Assembly (NCBI GenBank): GCA_963838205.1 | Contig: CAWIQF010000020.1 | Coordinates: 124,001-188,000, forward strand | Length of the DNA: 64,000 nt | Reading direction: 5' to 3' | DNA from: CAIVVT01 sp963838205 | GTDB lineage: Bacteria; Acidobacteriota; Terriglobia; Bryobacterales; Bryobacteraceae | Shown here: positions 32,738-42,111 of the stretch, in pieces | How the letters are laid out: each line of letters begins with the position of its first letter | How positions within the stretch are numbered: position 1 is the first letter of the stretch | Notes under the pieces: generated by a model | Told to the model about the DNA's origin: nothing | Databases searched by the model: none | The model's input: only the letters and a program-made list of their open reading frames with translations | Translations under genes and position numbers: made by a program

Positions 32738-34540
32738 ATGAACCCCGACGATGTGAAATTGAGCTCGGTCAACTGGGAACACGGGATGCTATTGACGCCG
32801 GGGCATTTTCTCCGCCAGGAGAAATACTTCGAAGCGGGGCTGCTGTGGGTGCTGCGCTACGCGACCGACGCTTACGGACTGGTCGGCGGCGGACCGCGGC
32901 TGGCAGAAGCCGAACTGGGCGCGGTGCGGCACGATCCGATCGTGACGATCGACGAGGACGACCAGACGTTGAAGGTGTCGGTGACACAGTGCCGGGCGCT
33001 GACGCCGGCAGGGTGCATTGTGGAGATCGACCCGGAGCATCCGATCCAGCGGCAGTTCGCAAAAGCGGAGCTGGAGGGCATCAACGAAGCACCGATCTAC
33101 ATCGTCTGCGATCCGAACGAAAAGCAGGTCTACGACGGCCCGGTGGACGAATACAATCCGCAAATGCAAACGGAGCGACGACCGGCGCAGGCGTTGAGTC
33201 TGCGGCTGCACGCCGACAACGTGGCCTACAGCGTCGCGGTGGCGCGGCTGCGCAAGCAAAGGTATGGCGAGGGATATGAGAAAGACCCGGCGTTCATCCC
33301 GGCCTGCACGTGCCTGATGAGCCATAGCGAATTGGCGGCGGCGTGGAGGAGAATCGCGGATGTCTTCACGACACTGACGGAGCGCTATACCGAGCTGAAT
33401 CGTGCGATGCGGGAGTTCCTGGTCCTGTTCACGGAGCGGGGCATCGAAACGCAAACCGACACCGAGGCGGCGAACTTCGTCGAACGCATGACGGTGGCGC
33501 TGCACAACACGGTGTACGACGTGCTGGACCCGGTGCAAAGCCCGAAACAATTTTTCGGCAAGATCCGGCGATTCCTGCACAGCGCGGCCGCGTATCTGGA
33601 ATTGACGCCGGTGGTGCAGCAGTATTTCGACACGTTGAAGGAGACGGGTGAGACCGAGTTCATCGTGCTGGTGGAACAACAGAAGAAGATCCTGCAGGCG
33701 ACGCGAAGCTGGTCGATCCACGAGGACCTGGGAGTCGAGGCGCGCTCGGCGCTGGGCGCGCTGGACGCGCTGCAGCGGCTGGAGCGGGCGTTGGAAGGCA
33801 AGTACATCGACTTCCACATGAGCACGGCGCTGGACGCGATGAACTTCATATTCGATCGCGGCGGAAAGGTGCTGTACAAGCTGGCCGCGAAGCCGTCGCG
33901 GGTGCAGGGCGTGGCGGACGAGATGACGCTGTACTTCTCGCAACTGCGGCTGGAGGGACGCGACAAGTATAGACTGATCCTGGTCGGCGAACGCAACGCG
34001 ACGTTCGAAAAGGGCACCAAGATCACGGTGGAGATCGCGATCAACGAGGCCAGCGGGTTCCGGCGCAAGCCGATCATGCTGGCGTGCGAATCGAAGTCGG
34101 CCGAGCAGTGCAATTTCGAATACGATTTCGAAGCGCCGGATGTGCCGACGATTACCGACCTGCAGGTGACGCTTCCGGCGCACCATGCGATCCGGACGGC
34201 GCTGCTGTTTACGCGGCACCGGTTCTATGCGCAGCGAATGGAAGAGCCGGTGCGGAACGTGGAGCCGGTGCAGCGGCCCGACGCGGCACGTTCGCCTGTG
34301 CCGCCGCAGGCCCCGCCGCCGCCCGTGCCCGAGGCGCCGCGGCCGCAGCGCTTCGAGCCGACTCCGCGGCCGGAGCGGCGGCCCGATCCGCGCTACGACC
34401 AGCCGCCGGCGGAACCGCGTCAGGAACCGAGGACCGAAGAGAAGCCGGCGCCGTGGGAGGCGCCAAGACGTTTTGAACCGCCGCGCGAGAACCCGGAGCC
34501 CAATCCGCCTGCTCCACCGCGGCGGCGGCGCCTGGAATAA
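32738..34540 (+). CDS. tssK: T6SS baseplate adaptor TssK with proline-rich tail
   Basis: The 600-residue product has the TssK signature at the N-terminus: WEHGMLLTPGHFLRQEKYF (family W-x-x-GM-x-LxPxHFQxQ). The middle is helical with FFGKIRRFLHSAAAYLELTPVV. TssK links baseplate to the membrane complex in canonical T6SS. It is longer than the usual ~440-450 residues: about 100 residues at the C-terminus are rich in Pro, Arg and Glu (AARSPVPPQAPPPPVPEAPRP, repeated ERRPDPR, PPAEPRQEP), predicted disordered. The tail could bind a membrane partner that replaces TssL/M. Confidence 0.9.
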   Translation: MNPDDVKLSSVNWEHGMLLTPGHFLRQEKYFEAGLLWVLRYATDAYGLVGGGPRLAEAELGAVRHDPIVTIDEDDQTLKVSVTQCRALTPAGCIVEIDPEHPIQRQFAKAELEGINEAPIYIVCDPNEKQVYDGPVDEYNPQMQTERRPAQALSLRLHADNVAYSVAVARLRKQRYGEGYEKDPAFIPACTCLMSHSELAAAWRRIADVFTTLTERYTELNRAMREFLVLFTERGIETQTDTEAANFVERMTVALHNTVYDVLDPVQSPKQFFGKIRRFLHSAAAYLELTPVVQQYFDTLKETGETEFIVLVEQQKKILQATRSWSIHEDLGVEARSALGALDALQRLERALEGKYIDFHMSTALDAMNFIFDRGGKVLYKLAAKPSRVQGVADEMTLYFSQLRLEGRDKYRLILVGERNATFEKGTKITVEIAINEASGFRRKPIMLACESKSAEQCNFEYDFEAPDVPTITDLQVTLPAHHAIRTALLFTRHRFYAQRMEEPVRNVEPVQRPDAARSPVPPQAPPPPVPEAPRPQRFEPTPRPERRPDPRYDQPPAEPRQEPRTEEKPAPWEAPRRFEPPRENPEPNPPAPPRRRRLE

Positions 34541-34558
34541 GGAGAAGGAGGCACGACG

Positions 34559-37192
34559 ATGGCGATTGATTTGGACAAACTTTCAAGCGAATTGGAAGAC
34601 GCACTCGAGCGGGCGCGGCTGCTGGCCGAGCAGCGGCAGCAAGCGCAGATCACGCCCGTCCACATGCTGTACGTCCTGCTGGACGGGGAGAGCGCGCTGG
34701 CGGCCGTGCTGGAGAAATCGGGGATCGCGTGCGACGCGCTGCTCGAATCGTTCTCCACGCGGTTGAACAAAGAGGGCACGAACAAACTGGAGCCGGGCAA
34801 GCGGCCGGTGGCTTCGCGAGCGCTGCGCGAACTGATCGAGAAGTCGTTCGAAAAGATGACGGCGCGCGGCGTGGAGACGGCGGAGCCGATCGATTTCGTG
34901 CTGGCGGCCGTGGACTACGGCGAAGCAGGATTGAAGGGCGAACTGCGCGGCGCCGGTGCAACCAAGCAGGCGCTTGAGAAGACGGCCGAAACGCGCACGG
35001 CCACGAACGAGACACTGGGCCAGCCGGGCGCGGCGGGCGCGGCGGCCAAAACGGCCTCGTCGAAGGTCCTCGAACGCTTCGGGCGCGACCTCACCAAGGC
35101 CGCCGCGGCGGGAGAACTGATGCCGGTGATCGGCCGCGATGAAGAGATCCGGCGCGTGATCCAGACGCTGCTCAGAAAGAGCAAGAACAACCCAGTTCTG
35201 GTCGGCGATCCGGGCACAGGCAAGACGGCGATCGCCGAGGGGCTGGCATTGCGGATTGCGAGCGGCGACGTTCCCGAATCACTCAAGAAGTGCAAGGTGA
35301 TCGGGCTGGACCTGACATCGATGGTGGCGGGCGCCAAGTACCGCGGCGAGTTCGAAGAGCGGCTCAAATCGGTGGTGGATGAGGTGCGGGCGAGGAAGGG
35401 AGAAATCATTCTCTTCCTGGACGAACTGCACACGCTGGTGGGGGCGGGGGGCAATGAAGGCGGCATGGACGCGGCCAACATTCTAAAGCCCGCGCTGGCG
35501 CGCGGCGAACTGCGCTGCCTGGGCGCGACGACCTTCGACGAGTACCGCGAGCGGATCGAAAAAGACGGAGCGCTGGCGCGCCGTTTCGACGTCGTGACCG
35601 TGAAGGAACCGACGGACGAAACGATGATGGTGATTCTGCGCGGGATCCGTCCGCGCTATGAGGCGTATCACGGGGTGAGGCTGTCGGACGAAGCGTTGCA
35701 GGCGTCCGTGAAATTGTCGCGGCGCTACATTCGCAATCGATTCCTGCCGGACAAAGCGGTGGACGTGATCGACGAGGCGACGGCGCGGATCCGGATGCAA
35801 AGAGAGTCGAAGCCGACGCAAATCGACCAGCAGGAGCGGCTGCTGCTGCAGAAACAGGCGCAACTGGAGGCGTTAACAGGTTCGGCCACGACCGCGTCGC
35901 AGAAGAAAATCGTGGCCGAGCTGCAGGCTGCGGTTGACGATCTCAAGCCCAAGGTGGAAGCGCTGGTAGGGCAGTGGAATAAGCAGAAGAGCGCGACCGA
36001 CAATCTGCAAAAGACAAAGCAGGCGATACAGGAACAGAGCGCGCTGCTGGAGGCGGCCGAAACAAAGGGCGACGTGGCGAAGTCGGCCGAGATTCGCTAT
36101 GGATCGTTGAAGTACCTCGAGCAGCAGCGCGAGGACCTGGAGAAGCAACTCAGTGAAAGCGCCGGGACGCAGATGGTGCCGGACACGGTTCTTCCCGAGC
36201 ACATCGCGGAAACGATTGCGGAGCGAGTGGGCGTGCCGATTAACCGCATGCTCGAAAGCGAACGCGATCGGCTGGTGAAGATCGAAGAGCGAATCGGCGA
36301 GCGCGTGTTCGGACAGGACGAAGCGATCGGGGCCGTCTCCGATGCGGCACGGCGTATGCGCGCCGATCTCCAACCGGGGCGCAAGCCGAACTCGTTCCTC
36401 TTTGTCGGGCCAACCGGAGTCGGCAAGACAGAACTGGCGAAGGCACTGGCCGAAGCGCTGTTCGACGACGAAGCCGCACTGGTACGCATCGACATGGGCG
36501 AGTACAAGGACAAGTCGTCGGCGGCCGGACTGATCGGATCGCGTCCGGGCCTGGTCGGGTCGGATGAGGGCGGCTTCCTCACCGAGCAGGTTCGGCGTTC
36601 GCCTTATTCCATCGTTCTTTTCGACGAAGTCGAAAAAGGACACCCCGAGATTCTGGACCTGCTGCTGGGCGTGCTGGACGAGGGGCGGCTCACGGATGCG
36701 AAGGGACGCTTCTGCGACTTTTCAAACACGCTGATCATCTTCACTTCGAACCTGGGCGTCCGCGAATCGCTCGATGCGACGGACGATCCGGACAAGCGCA
36801 AGGACATCATCCTCGAGGTTGTGAAAGCCTCGCTGCGTCCGGAATTGTATAATCGGATCTCTCAAGTGATCGCTTTCAATCCGCTGGCGGAACCTGAGCT
36901 GGAGAGGATCGTCAACGTCCAACTGGCAGGTTTGAGGAAGAAGCTGGCGGAAGATCGGGAGATCCAGCTTGAAGTTACTCCGGAAGCTCTGGCCTACCTC
37001 GCACAACAGTCGTATGATCCAGCGTACGGCGCCCGGCCAGTGGGGCGAACCATGCAACAACTCGTGCTCTCGCCGGTGGCCGCGGCCGTCATCGCCGGGG
37101 ATGTCCAAGCCGGACAGACTTTGCGAATCGAGCACAGTGAAGCCGAAGGGCTCACATTCAACGTCGTCGAAACAGCGGCGAGCGCTGGGTAA
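34559..37192 (+). CDS. clpV: T6SS ATPase ClpV/TssH (ClpB-like AAA+)
   Basis: The 877-residue AAA+ protein has an N-terminal Clp domain, a first ATPase (Walker A GDPGTGKT at 216-223, Walker B LFLDELH), a coiled-coil middle domain (about 415-560), and a second ATPase (Walker A GPTGVGKT from 617, Walker B VLFDEVEKGHPE, sensor IFTSNLG). The final region GARPVGRTMQQLVLSP is Clp-like. In T6SS, ClpV extracts and recycles contracted TssBC sheath. Its place directly after tssK indicates ClpV rather than the housekeeping ClpB. A GGAGG is 7 nt before the ATG. Confidence 0.92.
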   Translation: MAIDLDKLSSELEDALERARLLAEQRQQAQITPVHMLYVLLDGESALAAVLEKSGIACDALLESFSTRLNKEGTNKLEPGKRPVASRALRELIEKSFEKMTARGVETAEPIDFVLAAVDYGEAGLKGELRGAGATKQALEKTAETRTATNETLGQPGAAGAAAKTASSKVLERFGRDLTKAAAAGELMPVIGRDEEIRRVIQTLLRKSKNNPVLVGDPGTGKTAIAEGLALRIASGDVPESLKKCKVIGLDLTSMVAGAKYRGEFEERLKSVVDEVRARKGEIILFLDELHTLVGAGGNEGGMDAANILKPALARGELRCLGATTFDEYRERIEKDGALARRFDVVTVKEPTDETMMVILRGIRPRYEAYHGVRLSDEALQASVKLSRRYIRNRFLPDKAVDVIDEATARIRMQRESKPTQIDQQERLLLQKQAQLEALTGSATTASQKKIVAELQAAVDDLKPKVEALVGQWNKQKSATDNLQKTKQAIQEQSALLEAAETKGDVAKSAEIRYGSLKYLEQQREDLEKQLSESAGTQMVPDTVLPEHIAETIAERVGVPINRMLESERDRLVKIEERIGERVFGQDEAIGAVSDAARRMRADLQPGRKPNSFLFVGPTGVGKTELAKALAEALFDDEAALVRIDMGEYKDKSSAAGLIGSRPGLVGSDEGGFLTEQVRRSPYSIVLFDEVEKGHPEILDLLLGVLDEGRLTDAKGRFCDFSNTLIIFTSNLGVRESLDATDDPDKRKDIILEVVKASLRPELYNRISQVIAFNPLAEPELERIVNVQLAGLRKKLAEDREIQLEVTPEALAYLAQQSYDPAYGARPVGRTMQQLVLSPVAAAVIAGDVQAGQTLRIEHSEAEGLTFNVVETAASAG

Positions 37193-37196
37193 TGCT

Positions 37197-39359
37197 ATGC
37201 GGGTGCTGGCGTGCCTAGTGCTGAGCGCATGTATCCTCGGCGCCAAAGACAATACGGTGACGCGGACCGAGGCGCAGGATGGATGGCTGCTGCTGTTCGA
37301 CGGTGAATCGCTATTCGGCTGGAGCCAGGTCGGGAAGAAGTGGAAGGCGGGCGACGGCGTCCTGACCTGTGAGGCCGGAGACTGCGGAGAACTCCGCACG
37401 ACCTCACCCTTCTCGGATTATGTCCTGAAATTCGACTACCACGCCGCGCGTGCGGATTCCGATGCGAGCTTGTTGTTCCGCTTTGCCAAGGAAGGCTCGC
37501 CGGCGGATAGTGGCTATGATCTGCGGCTGGGCGATTCCGACGGGAAATGGCCGCCCGGAAGCATCGCACAACACATCAAGTCCGAAGCGGGGAAGCTTCA
37601 GCCGAACCAGTGGCACTCTGTCGAACTGGAGGTAACGGGCGACGAGTTGACAGTCACTATCGACGGCCGGAAGGTAGCCTCGGGGAAAGATAGCAAGTCC
37701 CACGCGGGTTACATTGCAATGGCTTGCCAGCGCGGCGGAAGGTACGATTTTCGAAATATCAAACTGAAGCCGCTGGGGTTGAAGCCTATTTTCAACGCCA
37801 CGGACATGTCGGGATGGAAAGCTGTGAATCCATCGCCCCAGAAGCCCGCGGCAGGCGGTGGGGGCGTACTCAAGAAGTTCGGCAAGGTATTCGGCGGCGG
37901 CGGCGGAGATAAGAAGCCGCACGAGGCAAGCTGGAGCCTGGCGAACGGCGCCATTCACGGCACGAATGGGCCCGGCCAACTGGAGACGCAGGCCGTTTAC
38001 GACGATTTCCTGCTACAGGTGGATGTCAAGGCGAAGGCTACAGGCAAGAAGGAGTCTCCGCACGCCGCGCTGCATTTTCGCGGTGATCCCGGCCAGTTCC
38101 AATCGGGCTACGAAGTATCGATCGAGAACGGCGTGTTGACGGGGAACCTGAGCGGACTAAAGATCGCGCGAAAAGTTTTGGGTGAGGACGATCAGTTCTT
38201 CACTGCGACGATATTAGCGCGGGGGCGGCACGTGGCCATTTGGGTGAACGGGTATCCAGTGAATGAGTTCGACGATATTCGCCCCGAGGGCACAGCGCCG
38301 AAAAAGGAGGCGCGCACAGCGGGTGGCGCGATTGCCTTGGGGGCGCCGGAAGGCGAAGGCACGATCGACTATCAGAACATCAAGCTCGTGGCGCTGCCTA
38401 AGACGCTTGGCGGACAGTCAGCCAAGGCAGTCGCGGCCGCACCGCCGCCAGTTGCGCCTGTAACTCCTGTCCAGATCGCACAAGCGCCGGCCAACCAGCA
38501 ACCAGTCGTCCCGGCGATGCAGCAGATGGCAGCCGGACAAGCCCGAGACGAGGCGCGGCAAGCACAGGTTTCGAAGCTAATGCAGGAGGCGCTGAAAACG
38601 GACCAGCCCGAGACGCAGAAGGATCTTTATGAGAAGATCTTGGCGCTGGACCCCGGCAATGTCAACGCCGCCACCGGCTACAAAGAAGCTCAACAAAAGA
38701 TCGAACAGACAAGAGCGCAGAAACAGAAAGAGACCGAAGAGGGGGCCAAACAAAAGCAGACCGAAGAGCAGAAGGCGGCCACCCTCGCGCAGTCATTGGA
38801 AGATGGCCAGGCGGCATTTCTCGTGGGTAACATCGTCGCGGCGCAAGGTCATCTCGCGATCGCACAAAGGATAGCTCCGAATAATCCACAAGTGCAGAGT
38901 CTGAAACAGCGCGTTGACGCGGCGGCCCAGCAACGTGACAGGGTGAAATACATGCTGCTGGGCGGCGGCGTTCTGGTCCTTCTCAGCGGCGGCGGTTTGT
39001 TACTATTCACGCGCGGCAAGAAGGACCCGTTTGTCGAAGTTATCGAGGGTCTGCAGAAGGGCGATAAGTTCGCACTGGACCAGGAGATCGTGCATATCGG
39101 CGCCGTTGCCCAGGACGGAGGATCGAAGAATGATATCGTGCTGCAGGATGTGGAGCGGATGATTTCGCGGTTCCATTGCGAGATTCACGTGAAGCAAGGC
39201 AAGCTGTTCCTGATCGATTGCAACAGCTCAAATGGAACGAAACTCGATGGGCGAAGAGTAGCTCCGGGCACGCCGGTCCGCCTCAAGAGCGGCTCGCGGG
39301 TTGAGTTGGGTGGAACGTGCGCGCTACGCGTGAAGTTCGAAAAGCCGAGGAAAACGTGA
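37197..39359 (+). CDS. Membrane protein: two DUF1080 domains, TM and cytosolic FHA
   Basis: The 720-residue product starts with a signal/lipoprotein-like sequence (RVLACLVLSACILGAKDN). Two DUF1080 (concanavalin-like, 3-keto-disaccharide hydrolase family) modules follow: residues ~20-200 (WLLLFDGESLFGWS...YDFRNIKLKPLG) and ~205-410 (IFNATDMSGWKAV...IDYQNIKLVALP). Then come a Pro/Ala/Gln linker, a long helical region (about 455-590), a membrane helix (YMLLGGGVLVLLSGGGLLLF) and a C-terminal FHA domain (IVLQDVERMISRFHCEIHVKQGKLFLIDCNSSNGTKLDGRRV) with the full RxH...SSNG phosphopeptide site. The start is 4 nt after clpV. It would put sugar- or glycan-binding modules outside and a pThr reader inside the membrane. 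Confidence 0.85.
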   Translation: MRVLACLVLSACILGAKDNTVTRTEAQDGWLLLFDGESLFGWSQVGKKWKAGDGVLTCEAGDCGELRTTSPFSDYVLKFDYHAARADSDASLLFRFAKEGSPADSGYDLRLGDSDGKWPPGSIAQHIKSEAGKLQPNQWHSVELEVTGDELTVTIDGRKVASGKDSKSHAGYIAMACQRGGRYDFRNIKLKPLGLKPIFNATDMSGWKAVNPSPQKPAAGGGGVLKKFGKVFGGGGGDKKPHEASWSLANGAIHGTNGPGQLETQAVYDDFLLQVDVKAKATGKKESPHAALHFRGDPGQFQSGYEVSIENGVLTGNLSGLKIARKVLGEDDQFFTATILARGRHVAIWVNGYPVNEFDDIRPEGTAPKKEARTAGGAIALGAPEGEGTIDYQNIKLVALPKTLGGQSAKAVAAAPPPVAPVTPVQIAQAPANQQPVVPAMQQMAAGQARDEARQAQVSKLMQEALKTDQPETQKDLYEKILALDPGNVNAATGYKEAQQKIEQTRAQKQKETEEGAKQKQTEEQKAATLAQSLEDGQAAFLVGNIVAAQGHLAIAQRIAPNNPQVQSLKQRVDAAAQQRDRVKYMLLGGGVLVLLSGGGLLLFTRGKKDPFVEVIEGLQKGDKFALDQEIVHIGAVAQDGGSKNDIVLQDVERMISRFHCEIHVKQGKLFLIDCNSSNGTKLDGRRVAPGTPVRLKSGSRVELGGTCALRVKFEKPRKT

Positions 39360-39458
39360 TCCCAGAGCGAATGCGCTGGTTCACACACACCGTGCTGGAG
39401 AGTGTCAGCATACCCTAAAGCCCGATGTGGGAGGCGCGTTCGAGTGTGGCCTCCGAAA

Positions 39459-41834
39459 CTATCTGGGCGCGGTGCGGGTGAAGGCAACTTCCCAATCGAC
39501 AGGCGACTGCTGCCCATCAAAACGGATCATCAAAGAGTGCCCGACGCGCTCATGCCTGGCCGGGAGCTGGCGCCCTCGCACCCGGGCTCGCACTTGAACT
39601 ATCTCCATCCCGTCAGGGACGTAGAACCAGAGCAGATAGGGGTCTCCGGGCACGGACTGAGAGGAGCCATGCAACGTGCGCGTAGCTTCATCCCAGGAGA
39701 TCTCCAGGATGGAGTATGCGCCGCTTATGTGGCGTGAAATGCCGACAAGCTGCGGCCGGTTCGACAAAGGATGAATGAACAACACCCGGGTGTCGTGAGG
39801 TTCGATTGTCGTTACCAAATGCTTCTTATAGATCCCCAGCAGCTTCTGGTTCCAGAAATCAAAGACGACATAGCGCCGGTCAGGATCGAGGCCCAATTTT
39901 TCCGTGAGGTCAACATCTCTCTCCACCGTTGCGCTGCGCCAGTTCGTCAGGCCCACAATGTCATACACTCCCGAGGCTGCATTCACTTTTACGTTCAGGA
40001 TCTCCGGGTAGTTGTGAATATAGAAGTCGGGCTGGGTGTGTTTGAATGTGTCCCATTGAACGTCAGTGCCGCGACTGAAAAGATCCACGGGCAGGATCGG
40101 CAGGGTGGGCATTGTCGCCTTCAGCAGTCTGACTCGCTCTTCCGGAAGCTCAGGCATGACGCTAGCCAGCGGATAGGCGACGCCGGTCAAGGAAACATAA
40201 GTGACCAGAGTCCGGGCTTCGGCGAGAGTCGTACCGAAGCCGATCATGGGGCTCTCCCGAGTGCCTGCGGTTTCGACTACGATCGGGGGACGCTGCTTCA
40301 TCGCCTGCTCAACCGTCATGGGCGTTCCGAGTTCCACGCCTTCGCCCGGCATGACGTAGACCGCGATGTGGTTCAGAAATGCGTTGGCGGTTATGGAACT
40401 GAAAAGTGCGTACATCCCTTGCCAGCTGTTATACAGGTCGTGCCCGTTGAAATAGGAGTCGAAGTAGCCAATGCCATTCAGCGGCGTCCCCGCCGGGCAC
40501 CCCTCGATGAACCGGTTCGGACCGATTGTCTCTCGAATCCTTTTCAGTCTGTCACGATAGTTAGACAGTGAATCGACTGTCTTGTCCTTAAGCCTCTCAC
40601 GGTCGATGTTCGGTACATACCGCGGCAGTGCATGCTCTCCGTCGAACTTATAGTACTCAAAGCCCCACCCGTCGAGAGTCTGGAATAAGTGTCGAAGGTG
40701 ATCGAGTACTTCGGGGTTGGTTGAATCGAGCGCGGGCGTCTGATAGTCCAGTACGAGGTTACCGTTCTTGAGTCGCAAGTACCAGTCAGGGTGCTGTTCC
40801 ACCGCACTCGCATAGGAATTGGGCACCAACCATATGCCCGCGCGGAGACCCTTGGATGTGATGTAACTCGTTAGCCATTGGGGACCGTGAGGGAACTTCT
40901 GCTTGTCCCAGTTCTCGATCCAGGAGTGCGCGCCGTTCTTGTAGCGATCATAGCCGTCGTCGAGTTGAACGTACTGGAAACCATAGGGCTTGAGGTTGGT
41001 CGCGAGCCAATCCGTATTGCGCATGATATCCGCTTCAGTGACGGCCTCATAGTAGCTAGTCCAACTGGACCAGACCATTGGAGCCGCCGTGAAGTAGCTA
41101 TCGTCGAACGGAACGTAGTAGGGCAAACCCAAAGTGCGCGTGTAATAGTCAGGTATCAGCCGCACGGCGACACTGCCCGAGACGGGGAGGGTCAGATCCA
41201 GCAGATCCCAGTCACGGCTATTTCGTGCGATCCGGGTCTCATCGGGGAAGCTGATGGCGACGTCGGTTCTCCGGTCGAAAAGAGCGGTGAAGTTCGGGCT
41301 AGCGATCTGTCCTAAAGCGAAGTACATGCAATCGGCGTTCTTGCGGGGTAGAAAGGAGGGATTTCGGGTTTCTTTTCCGCCATACCCTTCAGCTACCTCG
41401 TTGGTTCCCACCCAATCGACCGGGACGCCCAGGGTATCTAAGAGACGGGCCGGTATGCGTTCCTTCGAGGCAGGTAGTTGCGCAGTCATCACGGCGTTAT
41501 GCAGAGTCGTGGAGATCTTCAAGAAGTTGGGGCGCAGTTCAAAGAGCCAGGCCGACTGAGGGTGAACAGTTTTTAGAGTAAGTTGATTGGGGGCGCTGCG
41601 CTCCATGGTCCAACTCGTCAGGGGGCGTGAACCATTGGCCTCCCGAACGTAGAGACGGACCTGTCTCATGAGTTCGCCGAGTTGCTCGTGAGTCACATCC
41701 AGAGTGCCGGAGCCAGGGTCCGCAGATATGGTCCAGCCTGACGCGGTGAGCGAAGCTCGAGGCTCGGCGCGTGCCCATGAGAGGGCCGCGCCGAGGAGGA
41801 GGCAAGTTCCACAGGCTAGCAGCCTTCGATTCAT
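39459..41834 (-). CDS. Secreted alpha-galactosidase-like glycoside hydrolase (GH36/GH27-like)
   Basis: The 791-residue product has a signal peptide (RRLLACGTCLLLGAALSWARAEP) and a large N-terminal beta domain. From about residue 245 it reads as a TIM barrel of the melibiase type: MVWSSWTSYYEAVTEADIM, YGFQYVQLDDGYD, GLRAGIWLVPNSYA, LDSTNPEVLDHLRHLFQTLDGWGFEYYKFDG (the nucleophile Asp should be in YKFDG) and RFIEGCPAGTPLNGIGYFD. A C-terminal beta domain follows. The enzyme should hydrolyse alpha-galactosides or related glycosides outside the cytoplasm. It is convergent with the T6SS-like operon and belongs with the sugar genes that follow. Confidence 0.8.
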   Translation of the reverse strand: MNRRLLACGTCLLLGAALSWARAEPRASLTASGWTISADPGSGTLDVTHEQLGELMRQVRLYVREANGSRPLTSWTMERSAPNQLTLKTVHPQSAWLFELRPNFLKISTTLHNAVMTAQLPASKERIPARLLDTLGVPVDWVGTNEVAEGYGGKETRNPSFLPRKNADCMYFALGQIASPNFTALFDRRTDVAISFPDETRIARNSRDWDLLDLTLPVSGSVAVRLIPDYYTRTLGLPYYVPFDDSYFTAAPMVWSSWTSYYEAVTEADIMRNTDWLATNLKPYGFQYVQLDDGYDRYKNGAHSWIENWDKQKFPHGPQWLTSYITSKGLRAGIWLVPNSYASAVEQHPDWYLRLKNGNLVLDYQTPALDSTNPEVLDHLRHLFQTLDGWGFEYYKFDGEHALPRYVPNIDRERLKDKTVDSLSNYRDRLKRIRETIGPNRFIEGCPAGTPLNGIGYFDSYFNGHDLYNSWQGMYALFSSITANAFLNHIAVYVMPGEGVELGTPMTVEQAMKQRPPIVVETAGTRESPMIGFGTTLAEARTLVTYVSLTGVAYPLASVMPELPEERVRLLKATMPTLPILPVDLFSRGTDVQWDTFKHTQPDFYIHNYPEILNVKVNAASGVYDIVGLTNWRSATVERDVDLTEKLGLDPDRRYVVFDFWNQKLLGIYKKHLVTTIEPHDTRVLFIHPLSNRPQLVGISRHISGAYSILEISWDEATRTLHGSSQSVPGDPYLLWFYVPDGMEIVQVRARVRGRQLPARHERVGHSLMIRFDGQQSPVDWEVAFTRTAPR

Positions 41835-42111
41835 CTCTTTATTACTCCCACATCAACCTCACTTTTATCAGATTACAAGCCGACTGTGAGTGTCAACCGG
41901 CATTCATGCCCGACAGACGTGTCCGTACCTCCCATACAATGAGCACACCGCAGCCGAAATCCACGACGTAGCTAGCCATTCACGATTCCGCGAGTCTCTC
42001 GGGCTGCGATTGACGGGATCCAAGCGCGATAGACTATGGAGCGCATGGCAGCCGACTGCGGCCGCCCATGGATGGCGATCGGATTAGGTCTCGAAACAAG
42101 GAGTTGTCTTT

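Noticed and set aside
23564..39359. Interpretation as phage tail or extracellular contractile injection system (eCIS)
   Set aside because: TssK and ClpV are specific to T6SS, and eCIS hallmarks such as a tape-measure gene or eCIS-type AAA+ are not seen.
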